NCBI GenBank assembly: GCA_964622305.1
Contig: CAZUPR010000017.1
Coordinates: 1-27,530, forward strand
Direction: 5' to 3'
DNA length: 27,530 bases
DNA from: SKKY01 sp964622305
GTDB lineage: Bacteria; Bacillota; Peptococcia; Peptococcales; SKKY01
Shown: positions 1-7,541 of the stretch, one piece after another
Layout: every line of letters begins with the position of its first letter
Numbering within the stretch: the first letter of the stretch is position 1
Program-made: the position numbers and the translations under genes
The notes under the pieces: generated by a model
Told to the model about the DNA's origin: nothing
What the model saw: only the letters and a program-made list of their open reading frames with translations
The model's database searches: none

Positions 1-130
1 GTGCCCCTCTTTCCTACGTTATTACTGAATATTTATGCGTTATTTATGTGTTTATACGCTTTTTCTGCGCATTTATGCATTTTCAGATAGAATGTTGCGT
101 CCCTTTTGTTTGAGTCTAAACCACTCGATA
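1..130. other. Window edge downstream of guaA; no gene seen
   Basis: I see no coding region here that is not a chance frame, and no convincing intrinsic terminator for guaA. The AT-rich stretch 31-79 carries repeated ATTTATG-like words beginning at 31, 42 and 71, with a looser TTTATACG at 51-58, so the first three lie roughly one helical turn apart. Their function is unknown and they may be chance in AT-rich DNA. Confidence 0.4.
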
Positions 131-1387
131 CTACTCCCACTCGATGGTGCCGGGTGGTTTGGGGGTTATGTCGAAGACGACGCGGTTTACCTGGTCGACT
201 TCTCTTACTATTCTCGTGGAAATGGCTTCCAGGACTTCGTAGGGAAGTCTGGCCCATTCGGCTGTCATAGCGTCATCGCTCTTAACTGCCCTTAGGACTA
301 TGGGATAAGCGTAGGTCCGCTGATCATTTTTTACTCCAACTGATTTAATGGCTGGCAGAATGGCAAAGGATTGCCAGATTTCTTTATAGAGCCCAGCTTT
401 AGTAATTTCCTCCCTGACAATGGCATCGGCATCTCTTAAAGTATCCAATCTTTCTTTGGTGATATCGCCAATTATTCTTATGGCAAGACCTGGCCCTGGG
501 AAAGGTTGACGGTGAACCAGGTTTTCTGGCAGGCCTAATTCCTGGGCTGCCTTTCTGACCTCATCCTTAAATAAATGTCTCAGGGGCTCAATTAAACCAA
601 ACTTCATGTCTTCTGGCAGTCCGCCAACATTGTGGTGGCTCTTAATAGTCCCGCCGCTGTCGGTTCCACTTTCTATTATATCTGAGTAAAGGGTTCCCTG
701 AACCAGGAATTGGGCATCGCCAAATTTTTCTGCTTCTTCTTCAAAAACCCTGATAAATTCCTCACCAATAATCTTTCTCTTCTTTTCTGGCTCGCTTACT
801 CCAGCAACTTTCTCTAAAAATCTGTCTCTGGCATCAACGAAAACCAGCTTTATACCAAAGCCTTCGGAAAAAATTTGTTTTACTTCCTCCGGCTCATTTT
901 TTCTCATAAAACCATGGTCTACAAAAATGCAGGTAAGGTTATCGCCAATAGCCTTATGAACCATGACGGCTGCTACTGATGAATCAATACCACCACTGAG
1001 GCCACAGATAACTTTTTTGTCTCCTGCGGTTTCCTTAATTTTAGCAATTTCTTCAGCAATAAAGGAGGTCATGTCCCAGTCTTTTCTGCAAGCACATTCA
1101 TTAGTTAAAAAGTTTTCTATTTCTAAATCGGTAAGACCACTGCCATCTTCCTTAATAAGGGGCAGGTCCATTTTTAAAAGTTCCTCTGGGGGCTGGGGAC
1201 CCTCATTTTCTTTAAGTCCAGCCAGTACAATGCCCTTGGGATTTAATTCCTTAATTTTTTCCAATTTGCTTGTGTAAGGTAAAACTTCTGAGTAAACACC
1301 CAGCTGGCGAATTTTTTTGGCTATCAGTTGGTTTTGCTGGCCGCCAAAATCCAGTACTAAAATGCTTTCATGCTCGTTTTTCTTCAA
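131..1387 (-). CDS. guaA: GMP synthase with gutted glutaminase domain (ammonia-type GuaA)
   Basis: GuaA makes GMP from XMP, ATP and an amino donor, the last step of guanine nucleotide synthesis. The 418 residues are about 100 short of the usual 510-525. Residues 8-78 match the start of the class I glutamine amidotransferase domain (VLDFGGQQ, IRQLGVYSEVLPY, NPKGIVLAG). The sequence then jumps near residues 79-88 to the end of that domain (NFLTNECACRKDWDM, about 92-106). The GICYG nucleophile loop and the QFHPE His/Glu motif are absent. The ATP-pyrophosphatase domain is intact, with PP-loop SGGIDSS at 131-137, and so is the dimerization domain, which ends PPGTIEWE. The reading frame is clean. 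The start is TTG, 7 bases after a GGGGGG Shine-Dalgarno; no in-frame ATG fits. It lies 44 bases after sufB, probably in the same operon. Inference: the enzyme works as an ammonia-dependent synthetase, or with a separate glutaminase not seen here. Confidence 0.93.
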   Translation of the reverse strand: MKKNEHESILVLDFGGQQNQLIAKKIRQLGVYSEVLPYTSKLEKIKELNPKGIVLAGLKENEGPQPPEELLKMDLPLIKEDGSGLTDLEIENFLTNECACRKDWDMTSFIAEEIAKIKETAGDKKVICGLSGGIDSSVAAVMVHKAIGDNLTCIFVDHGFMRKNEPEEVKQIFSEGFGIKLVFVDARDRFLEKVAGVSEPEKKRKIIGEEFIRVFEEEAEKFGDAQFLVQGTLYSDIIESGTDSGGTIKSHHNVGGLPEDMKFGLIEPLRHLFKDEVRKAAQELGLPENLVHRQPFPGPGLAIRIIGDITKERLDTLRDADAIVREEITKAGLYKEIWQSFAILPAIKSVGVKNDQRTYAYPIVLRAVKSDDAMTAEWARLPYEVLEAISTRIVREVDQVNRVVFDITPKPPGTIEWE

Positions 1388-1431
1388 AGACTTTCCCCCC
1401 TAAAATATCAACTCTTAATTTTTTTAAACTC

Positions 1432-2355
1432 TTACTTCAAAAAGCCTGCAAGGATTTTTGCTTCGGCTTCTTCTTCTGTCAGGCCAAGTGATTTTAATTT
1501 TATCATTTGGTCGGAAGCTATTTTACCAATGGCTGCTTCATGAATCAATTGAGCATCCACATGATAGGCTGATACTTTTGGTACTGCCACAACCTCAGCT
1601 GTGTCCATAATTATGGAGTCACACTGAATGTGGCCCCGGCATTCATCATGGCCGGACATATTTAAGTCAAAATATTGCCTGGATTTGCCTCTGGCAACTG
1701 AGCGGGAAATAATCTGGCAGGTAGAATTTTTGCCTCTCATCTCCACATCAATAATAGATTTTGCCTCCTGATCATCATCAGTAAGCATTCTCTCTACGTT
1801 AATAACTTTAGCATTTTCCTTTAAAAGAACCTGGGTGTCCCTCTTGGTCTGGTCAACTCCCTTAATTTGAACCAGCTCAAGTTCAGCTACTCCACCCTCT
1901 TCAACTGTCATAATAGTTTTTGGGTTAAAGATTTTCTTACCCTTACGTGGTCCCTGGGCAAAATGCTTCTCTACATATTTAAGCCTGGCATTTTTTTGCA
2001 GGTGGAACTCATGAATGCCATCATGCTGAGTTTTGTCGTCCCCTGGGTTGTGAATACCACAACCGGCGATAATGGTCACATCGGCATCTTCGCCTATTTC
2101 AAAATGGTTATAGACCAGCTCTGAGTGGCCTTCTTTAGTTATAACAACAGGAATATAGAGGGTTTCATCTTTTGTGCCTGGAGCTATTTTCACATTGATG
2201 CCCTGCTTATCTTCTCTGCCTTCAACAATAATATTAGGGCTGGAGCTCCTTAAGGAACCATCGCCATTAAGGCGAATGCTAAAGGCCCCACCTTTGGGTA
2301 TATCGTTCATGCCTGCTATCAATCCAAGCAGTTCTTTTTCCAGACTAGATAACAT
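1432..2355 (-). CDS. sufB: SufB/SufD-family Fe-S scaffold of a minimal SufCB system
   Basis: This is the scaffold partner of the SufC ATPase in Fe-S cluster assembly. The 307 residues are much shorter than E. coli SufB (about 495) and are mostly the beta-helix core plus the C-terminal segment. The SufB-type HEAAIGKI motif and the tail TEEEAEAKILAGFLK (about 293-307) match the family ending that docks SufC. Cysteines occur in GCGIHNPG, TCQII and ECRGHIQCDS; by my alignment the SufB cysteine just before the HEA motif reads Ala. It overlaps sufC by 11 bases (the ATG sits inside the end of sufC), so translation is coupled. No sufD, sufS or sufU lies nearby. Short SufB/SufC pairs of this kind are known from anaerobes and archaea. 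Assignment to SufB rather than SufD rests on the His-Glu pair before AAIGKI. Confidence 0.88.
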   Translation of the reverse strand: MLSSLEKELLGLIAGMNDIPKGGAFSIRLNGDGSLRSSSPNIIVEGREDKQGINVKIAPGTKDETLYIPVVITKEGHSELVYNHFEIGEDADVTIIAGCGIHNPGDDKTQHDGIHEFHLQKNARLKYVEKHFAQGPRKGKKIFNPKTIMTVEEGGVAELELVQIKGVDQTKRDTQVLLKENAKVINVERMLTDDDQEAKSIIDVEMRGKNSTCQIISRSVARGKSRQYFDLNMSGHDECRGHIQCDSIIMDTAEVVAVPKVSAYHVDAQLIHEAAIGKIASDQMIKLKSLGLTEEEAEAKILAGFLK

Positions 2356-3085
2356 TTATGATTTCTCCTTTATCGCAATTTTCTCTTAAGTCACAGCCAC
2401 AAGCCTGGACTTCAAACTCTTTGAGAATTTCATCTTTTGTGGTAATTTTTTTAATTTCGCCGTCAGCAATAAGGATTACCTCTTCACTAAGTTCGATAAT
2501 TCTTTCCTGGTGAGAAATAATAATTATTGTTGTTTTGTATTTTTGGTGAATATTTCTAAAGGTTTCGGCCAGTTTTTGGAAGGACCAAAGGTCAATCCCG
2601 GCTTCTGGCTCATCAAAAACCGCCACTCTTAAGTCACGTGCTAAAATTGAGGCAATCTCAATCCTTTTTAGTTCTCCACCAGAAAGGCTGGCATCAATTT
2701 CTCTTTCCAGGTAGTCCTGGGCGCAAAGACCAACGTCATGCAGCAAATCGCAAGGATTTATAGTCTTGTTGGCAGAAATCTCCAAAAGATCCTGAACCTT
2801 TATTCCCTTGAATCTGGGTGGAGTCTGGAAGGCATATCCTATGCCCATCTTTGCCCTTTCACTGATATCTTTGTGAGTAATATCCTGACCATCTAAAATA
2901 ATCTGACCAGAGGTGGCCTCTTCGATACCCATAATAAGTTTAGCCAGGGTTGATTTACCCCCACCATTTGGGCCTGTAATTACATAAAATTTATTGTCTT
3001 CAAAGGCTAAGTCGATATTTTTAATTATGGGAAAATCCTTTCCATCTTTATCAACCTTAAAACCAAGATTTTTAATTTCTAACAT
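2345..3085 (-). CDS. sufC: SufC, ABC-type ATPase for Fe-S assembly
   Basis: SufC is a soluble ABC ATPase that drives conformational change of the SufB/D scaffold. The 246 residues match the usual length of about 250. Walker A is GPNGGGKST at 38-46. The signature LSGGELKR is followed by Walker B RVAVFDEPEAGIDL and the H-loop ISHQER. The C-terminus carries three cysteines (ACGCDLRENC) that not every SufC has. The start is ATG with a strong GGAGGAG Shine-Dalgarno at 3092-3098. It lies 15 bases after the membrane-protein gene and overlaps sufB. With no sufS/U/D beside it, the unit is the minimal SufCB layout. Identity is secure. Confidence 0.95.
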   Translation of the reverse strand: MLEIKNLGFKVDKDGKDFPIIKNIDLAFEDNKFYVITGPNGGGKSTLAKLIMGIEEATSGQIILDGQDITHKDISERAKMGIGYAFQTPPRFKGIKVQDLLEISANKTINPCDLLHDVGLCAQDYLEREIDASLSGGELKRIEIASILARDLRVAVFDEPEAGIDLWSFQKLAETFRNIHQKYKTTIIIISHQERIIELSEEVILIADGEIKKITTKDEILKEFEVQACGCDLRENCDKGEIINVI

Positions 3086-3100
3086 ATAATCTCCTCCTCT

Positions 3101-4465
3101 TTAAAAAAATTGGATAATAAACATTATATAGGCACCTGCCAAAAGCAGGATGCTGCTTGTATAAATTATATTATATCTAAAAGCTATTTCAAATGTGCTC
3201 TTATCAACAACTTCTGATAAAACCATATTGAAGGGTACAAAGGGCGAGGACAGGGCTGATAAGGACCAAGCCGCTGCAAACATCAGACTGTAAGCTATGG
3301 GCGAGAGACCCAAAACTTCCGGTGGCAGGCTGGTGCCGATGATGGTAATAGATACCAGCTGATGGATACCAAATATTGCAAAAATCGCAATTGAGAGGAT
3401 GATGGTTTCCACCATAATGACTGGATGAAACTCTGCCGTTTTAAGGAAGATTGTTCTGATGAGCTCCTGGACTGGTGTCAGGGAGATGGCCCTGGCCAAA
3501 ATTCCAACGGCTAAAAAGAAAACAACCTCGCTGACAGTTTGCAAGATCTTAAATCTGTGGCTTAAAATATCGCCAATAAAAATTGTAGGCGGCGCCACTA
3601 AAAATAGCCAAATCAAGCCATAAACCAGGCTTACTATTGTAACCAAATACATTATATTGGAAAAGCTAAAAAACCTTTCACCTACCATCACTATAACTAA
3701 TAATAAAACAAAGTTTATAATAAGGGTAGACATTTTTTTCTTAGCTGTTTTTTCATTGACTGCCTCATCTATTTTGAGGCTCTTAAGGGTTTTTTTGAGC
3801 TCTGATTTTGTGTCTGAATCAAAAGAAAAAATTAAAATCCCTAACAGCATAATGAGAAAGCTATAGCCCAGGCCATAGGGAAAAAATTCTGTAAAACTTA
3901 GGCCTGCATAGGTAATTGCCAGGGTAATACCGGCAAAATAGGGTGACCAGGCCATGCAACCAGCAAAACCTGCCCCATAACTTCTTATGAGAAATTTTTT
4001 TGGTAAAAATGATCCTGATAAAATATCGTTAACAATCCTAACAGAAGCCAGATTAGTCACTGAACCAACTGAAAAAACCATGGCTGTAACAATAGAAAAG
4101 AACTTGTTGGGGCTGTCAGAGAATTTTTTAAAATAAAAGTTAGCCGCATCCAAATATTTACCCCGGCTGATTGGAATGGAAATAAAGGGAACTGTCAAAA
4201 AGAGCACAGCTATAGGAATATTACTTTCCACTCCAGCCAAAATCAGGCTTAAATCAATCTTATAAGCAAGCCCCAGAGCCAAAGATCCTGCTAAAACCAG
4301 GCTGCTTAAAACTGCCGTAAATTTTTTAGCAAAAGTAAGGCCTGAAAAAATCATAATCAAGGCGAAAATACCCTTGATTAAAGAAGCAGCTTCCCATGAG
4401 AAAAACTCAAAGAAAAGAGAGCTGGCTATCAAAAATAAGGTTGAGACCAGGAAGATTTTTTTCAA
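3101..4465 (-). CDS. Multi-pass membrane protein, possible ion-transporter superfamily permease
   Basis: This 454-residue protein is almost entirely hydrophobic, with roughly 11-12 predicted membrane segments and a charged cytoplasmic loop near the middle (about 215-242). Each half has a similar polar break: GSVTNLASVRIVNDIL followed by AGCMAWSPYFAG, and GIHQLVSITIIGTSLPP followed by AAAWSLSALSSPFVPFN. Two-fold repeats with broken helices are typical of ion-transporter (DASS/ArsB/NhaD-like) carriers, so a secondary transporter of an anion or organic acid is plausible, but the substrate is unknown and I do not recognise the family exactly. The start is TTG, overlapping the upstream stop as TTGA, with AAGGTG about 8 bases before it. 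Position between the c-di-GMP enzyme and sufC implies co-transcription. Confidence 0.7.
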   Translation of the reverse strand: MKKIFLVSTLFLIASSLFFEFFSWEAASLIKGIFALIMIFSGLTFAKKFTAVLSSLVLAGSLALGLAYKIDLSLILAGVESNIPIAVLFLTVPFISIPISRGKYLDAANFYFKKFSDSPNKFFSIVTAMVFSVGSVTNLASVRIVNDILSGSFLPKKFLIRSYGAGFAGCMAWSPYFAGITLAITYAGLSFTEFFPYGLGYSFLIMLLGILIFSFDSDTKSELKKTLKSLKIDEAVNEKTAKKKMSTLIINFVLLLVIVMVGERFFSFSNIMYLVTIVSLVYGLIWLFLVAPPTIFIGDILSHRFKILQTVSEVVFFLAVGILARAISLTPVQELIRTIFLKTAEFHPVIMVETIILSIAIFAIFGIHQLVSITIIGTSLPPEVLGLSPIAYSLMFAAAWSLSALSSPFVPFNMVLSEVVDKSTFEIAFRYNIIYTSSILLLAGAYIMFIIQFF

Positions 4466-6747
4466 AGTTTTAGCACCTTTTCTACTAATATTTTGATTAC
4501 CTCAGGATCAAACTGGCTGCCCGCACACTTTAATAATTCTTGTGCAGCTTCTGCCTCAGTCATGCAGCTTCGGTAAGTTCTTTGGCTGGTCATGGCATCA
4601 AAAGCATCAGCAACAGCTATGATCCTGGCAATAAGAGGAGTTTCGATTCCCCTAAGTCCTGCCGGATAACCCATACCATCCCATCTTTCGTGGTGGGAGA
4701 GAACATACTGAGCTATATCTGACATCTGATTGGCAGTGTTTAAAATCCTATAACCTATTTCCGGGTGTTTTTTGATTTCACCGTATTCCTCTGGAGTCAG
4801 CTTACCTTCCTTGTTTAAAATCTCTTCTGGAATACCAATTTTGCCAATATCGTGCATGAGGCCAACCAGTTTAATTTCCTTAATGGTTTCCTGGCTAAAG
4901 CCCATTTCCCGGCCAATGGCAGCGCCAATCTCAGCAACCCTTTCTGAGTGTAGCTTTTCCCGTTCATTTTTTTCATGCAGGGTGCTGATAATTATATCTA
5001 TAGTATTACTTATCATACTGGGGCTTTCAAGCAACTTTCTCTTATACATGTAACTTTCAGCCTTATTCATAATATCATAAATATTTTCTTCTTCCCTGGT
5101 TTTTACTTCCCAGCCAAAAGAAACTGAAAGCTGGAAGGTGCCCAGCCTGGTATCTTTAATGTCATCCATAATTTTATTAAGCACCATGCGGAAATCATCC
5201 GGGCTCTTGTCTGCAATAACAATAATAAATTCATCGCCACCAATTCTGGCTACGAACTCATCTCCAATCAGATGCTTTTTTAAAAGTGAAGCAGTTTTCT
5301 GCAAAACCTGGTCGCCAAAGCGATGGCCAAAGGCGTCATTGGCCAGCTTCAAACCATTTAAGTCTGCCATTATTAAATAAAGAGGGTATTTCTCTGAATT
5401 ATCAAGTTTTTTAATTTGTTTTTCAAAATAACGCCTGTTATAAAGACCTGTCAGCTGATCATGGTAACTCATATAAAGGATTTCTCTTTCATGAGCCTTC
5501 CTGATACTTATATCAGTATAAATTACATAACCACCTAAAATAATCCCCTTTAAAAGAATAGGGGCGCCTTTTATTTCAACCTCTTTTTCCTGACCCAGTT
5601 TATCCACCCGGATTGATTCAATTGAGCTTATTTCTTCCTTAAATATTTTCTCCGTGATATTGAGGGCCTCTTCCATCTTGTTTGCTGGTACAATGAGTTT
5701 GTCCAGGTCCTTGCCTAAAAGTTCGGATTTTCTATATAAGAAAAGATCTTCAAATTTACTGTTCACATCTATTACCCGGTTTCTTTTATCAATGATAGCA
5801 ATAGCATCAGAAGAATTTTTAAAGAGAGCCTGAAAATTTCTTTTTTCCTCCTCAAGTTTTTCCTGCGTTGAATTATCATAGGAAACCAATGGTTCAGTTA
5901 CAACCTTTCTTTGTAAAAACAAAAAGATCGTGACAGAGGCTAGCAGAAAAAAGAGTGCAAGAGAAAAGAGATTCCTTAAATTGTTCATGGGCATGGCTAC
6001 ATATTTTACGGGGATAAAAAGATTTATCTTCCAGCCCGTATTTTTAATTTCTCCACTTATAAGCTTTCCTTTGCGGGAGCCAATAAATCCCTCTATGCTT
6101 TCCTTTTCAAGAACTATATTGTCTGGATCGGCAATCAGAAGATCATTTTCATCACTTATAAAAGCCTGAGAACCAATAATATAGTTACTTTCTTTAAGCA
6201 GGCTGGTAATCTCTTTTAAGGAAATATCTCCAGCCACAACGCCCTCTATATTACCTGTTTCTAAAAAAATAGGCTCTGAGATTCCCACCACTAAATTATC
6301 AAGGCTTGCATTTAAAAAAACACCACAATAAGATCTTTTACCTGCCTCCACTGCTGCCAAGTAACAGGGCCTTCTGCGATAATCTATCTGATAATCTGGC
6401 TGGTAGTTGCTGCCGTTAAGCATAAAATTATCCCTGCTAATAAAGTAAAGAGTATTAAAAGAAGGATTATTGGCCAGTTTTTCTTTTAAGTAGGCCTGTC
6501 TTTTATTATTGTCTGACTCATTGGTAAAATATATTTTTACATCTTCTATTATTTTTTCCTGCTTACTAAACCAATGACTAACTCTTTCACTGATAGTATC
6601 AAAATTAGACTGAAAACTATCCTCGGCAATTTGTTGAACCACATAGGCTGAATAATTATACTGGGCAAAAAAAATAAAGCCGGTAACAACTACCATGAGT
6701 AATATTAATTTTTGAAATCGTCTGATTATACCCAGCACTCTTATCAC
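4462..6747 (-). CDS. Cache-PAS-GGDEF-HD-GYP c-di-GMP signalling enzyme
   Basis: This is a 761-residue membrane sensor that could both make and break c-di-GMP. The order is: TM helix about 12-29; extracellular Cache-type sensor about 40-250; TM about 259-279; PAS about 303-415; GGDEF with intact RIGGDEF at 501-507; HD-GYP about 595-761 with HDIGKIGIP (632-640) and HHERWDGMGYP (685-695). Both catalytic signatures are complete. The inhibitory RxxD site normally just before GGDEF reads LIGD, so product feedback is probably lost. The frame opens at GTG 6747, but a second GTG at codon 4 (6738) lies 6 bases after AGGTG and may be the true start. It follows the HcpR-like gene by 15 bases and overlaps the next gene by 4. 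Net enzyme direction cannot be told from sequence. Confidence 0.92.
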   Translation of the reverse strand: MIRVLGIIRRFQKLILLMVVVTGFIFFAQYNYSAYVVQQIAEDSFQSNFDTISERVSHWFSKQEKIIEDVKIYFTNESDNNKRQAYLKEKLANNPSFNTLYFISRDNFMLNGSNYQPDYQIDYRRRPCYLAAVEAGKRSYCGVFLNASLDNLVVGISEPIFLETGNIEGVVAGDISLKEITSLLKESNYIIGSQAFISDENDLLIADPDNIVLEKESIEGFIGSRKGKLISGEIKNTGWKINLFIPVKYVAMPMNNLRNLFSLALFFLLASVTIFLFLQRKVVTEPLVSYDNSTQEKLEEEKRNFQALFKNSSDAIAIIDKRNRVIDVNSKFEDLFLYRKSELLGKDLDKLIVPANKMEEALNITEKIFKEEISSIESIRVDKLGQEKEVEIKGAPILLKGIILGGYVIYTDISIRKAHEREILYMSYHDQLTGLYNRRYFEKQIKKLDNSEKYPLYLIMADLNGLKLANDAFGHRFGDQVLQKTASLLKKHLIGDEFVARIGGDEFIIVIADKSPDDFRMVLNKIMDDIKDTRLGTFQLSVSFGWEVKTREEENIYDIMNKAESYMYKRKLLESPSMISNTIDIIISTLHEKNEREKLHSERVAEIGAAIGREMGFSQETIKEIKLVGLMHDIGKIGIPEEILNKEGKLTPEEYGEIKKHPEIGYRILNTANQMSDIAQYVLSHHERWDGMGYPAGLRGIETPLIARIIAVADAFDAMTSQRTYRSCMTEAEAAQELLKCAGSQFDPEVIKILVEKVLKL

Positions 6748-6762
6748 CTGCTTCTTTTTTCT

Positions 6763-7452
6763 TTAATCGTTTTCTCTTAGTTTTTTTGTATCTAATATTT
6801 TAAATTGCGAAAGATGAAAGTCAATTATCTCTTCTTCTTTCATTCTCTTTAATTCTCTGGACAAAGAGGGCCTGGAAACATTTAAAAAGTCTGCCATCTC
6901 ATTCCTGTTCATACCTATATCAAAATCAGAATTGTTTTTTAAGGAATACTGATCATATAAGAAGGCGGCAATCTTGCCCCTCATGCTTTTAATAGTAAGA
7001 TACTCAATTTTATTGCTGAGCATCATGGCCCTGGCTGAAATAATCGCAAGGAAATTGCCGGTTAATTTCTGGTGCCAGCTGCAGGCGTGGCCACAGCCTG
7101 AGAGTACTTTTTCTTTAGAGATAAAGATTATCTCTGATCTCTCCATTGACTGAACTGTAGCAGGCCACTTGTCGCCGCCAGCAAAAGCAGCAATCTCACC
7201 AAAAAGATCTCCTGGACCAATATTTTCCATGACCAATCTAAGTCCAGAGGCCTTCTCCCTAAAGACATTGGCCCGGCCAGATAAAACCACACCAATTCTG
7301 CTAAAACTTTCGCCCTGACGAGTTATTAATTCATTTTTTTCATAAGACTTTTTGATAGGATCCAAACATGCCAATACTTTTTTTATATCTTTTTCTCCCA
7401 TACCCTCAAATAAAACCGAGCCTGTAAGGCTCTTAGCTATATCTTTTTCCAT
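6763..7452 (-). CDS. Crp/Fnr-family regulator, probable HcpR-like regulator of hcp
   Basis: This is a 229-residue transcription factor. Residues about 15-130 form a cyclic-nucleotide-binding-type beta-roll (RQGESFSRIGVVLSGRANVF, then GPGDLFGEIAAF), followed by the dimer helix and a winged HTH with recognition helix in NEMADFLNVSRPSLSRELKRM (about 184-204). A GCGHAC cysteine pair sits at the end of the roll; its role is unknown. It lacks the N-terminal Fnr [4Fe-4S] cysteines. It is divergent from ferredoxin-hcp, the usual setting of HcpR-type regulators, which sense nitrosative stress in anaerobes. The start is ATG with AAAGGAG 5-6 bases upstream. It heads a run of six minus-strand genes. The inverted repeat at 7466-7479 is its likely operator. 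HcpR is inferred from family plus context. Confidence 0.8.
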   Translation of the reverse strand: MEKDIAKSLTGSVLFEGMGEKDIKKVLACLDPIKKSYEKNELITRQGESFSRIGVVLSGRANVFREKASGLRLVMENIGPGDLFGEIAAFAGGDKWPATVQSMERSEIIFISKEKVLSGCGHACSWHQKLTGNFLAIISARAMMLSNKIEYLTIKSMRGKIAAFLYDQYSLKNNSDFDIGMNRNEMADFLNVSRPSLSRELKRMKEEEIIDFHLSQFKILDTKKLREND

Positions 7453-7465
7453 ATCTGCTCCTTTT

Positions 7466-7479
7466 GTAGCTAAGGCTAC
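7466..7479. promoter_or_regulatory. Inverted-repeat operator in the regulator/hcp intergenic region
   Basis: GTAGC-TAAG-GCTAC is a perfect dyad with 5-base arms, and weaker matching continues outside the arms. Its centre (7472.5) is 41.5 bases upstream of the start expected from the plus-strand TATAAT at 7502-7507, which is the classical class II activator position for Crp/Fnr proteins. It also lies just downstream of the minus-strand start. The likely binder is the adjacent HcpR-like protein; this is inferred, not shown. Confidence 0.6.
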
Positions 7480-7494
7480 CGAAAAGATTCTTCC

Positions 7495-7523
7495 ATTCTA
7501 TTATAATTTGGGTATTATATCAA
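7495..7523 (-). promoter_or_regulatory. Sigma-A-type promoter of the HcpR-like regulator operon
   Basis: On the minus strand TTGATA (7518-7523), a 17-base spacer and TAGAAT (7495-7500) form a good sigma-A promoter, with a start site expected near 7488. Transcription would then cross the inverted repeat 7466-7479 at about +15, so a protein bound there could block the promoter. Its -10 lies back to back with the -10 of the ferredoxin-hcp promoter. Confidence 0.65.
7502..7507 (+). promoter_or_regulatory. -10 element of the ferredoxin-hcp promoter
   Basis: A perfect TATAAT precedes the ferredoxin start by 34 bases. The -35 position (7479-7484, CCGAAA) is far from consensus and abuts the inverted repeat, as expected for a promoter that needs an activator. 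GAGG at 7531-7534 is the ferredoxin Shine-Dalgarno. Confidence 0.6.
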
Positions 7524-7541
7524 GAAGAAAGAGGTATTAAA

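Noticed and set aside
35..295. A plus-strand frame at the window start
   Set aside because: Mostly antisense to the conserved C-terminus of guaA; no ribosome site.
131..1387. guaA as a pseudogene or truncated gene
   Set aside because: The frame is intact, the synthetase and dimerization domains are complete to PPGTIEWE, and there is a good ribosome site; only the glutaminase core is missing.
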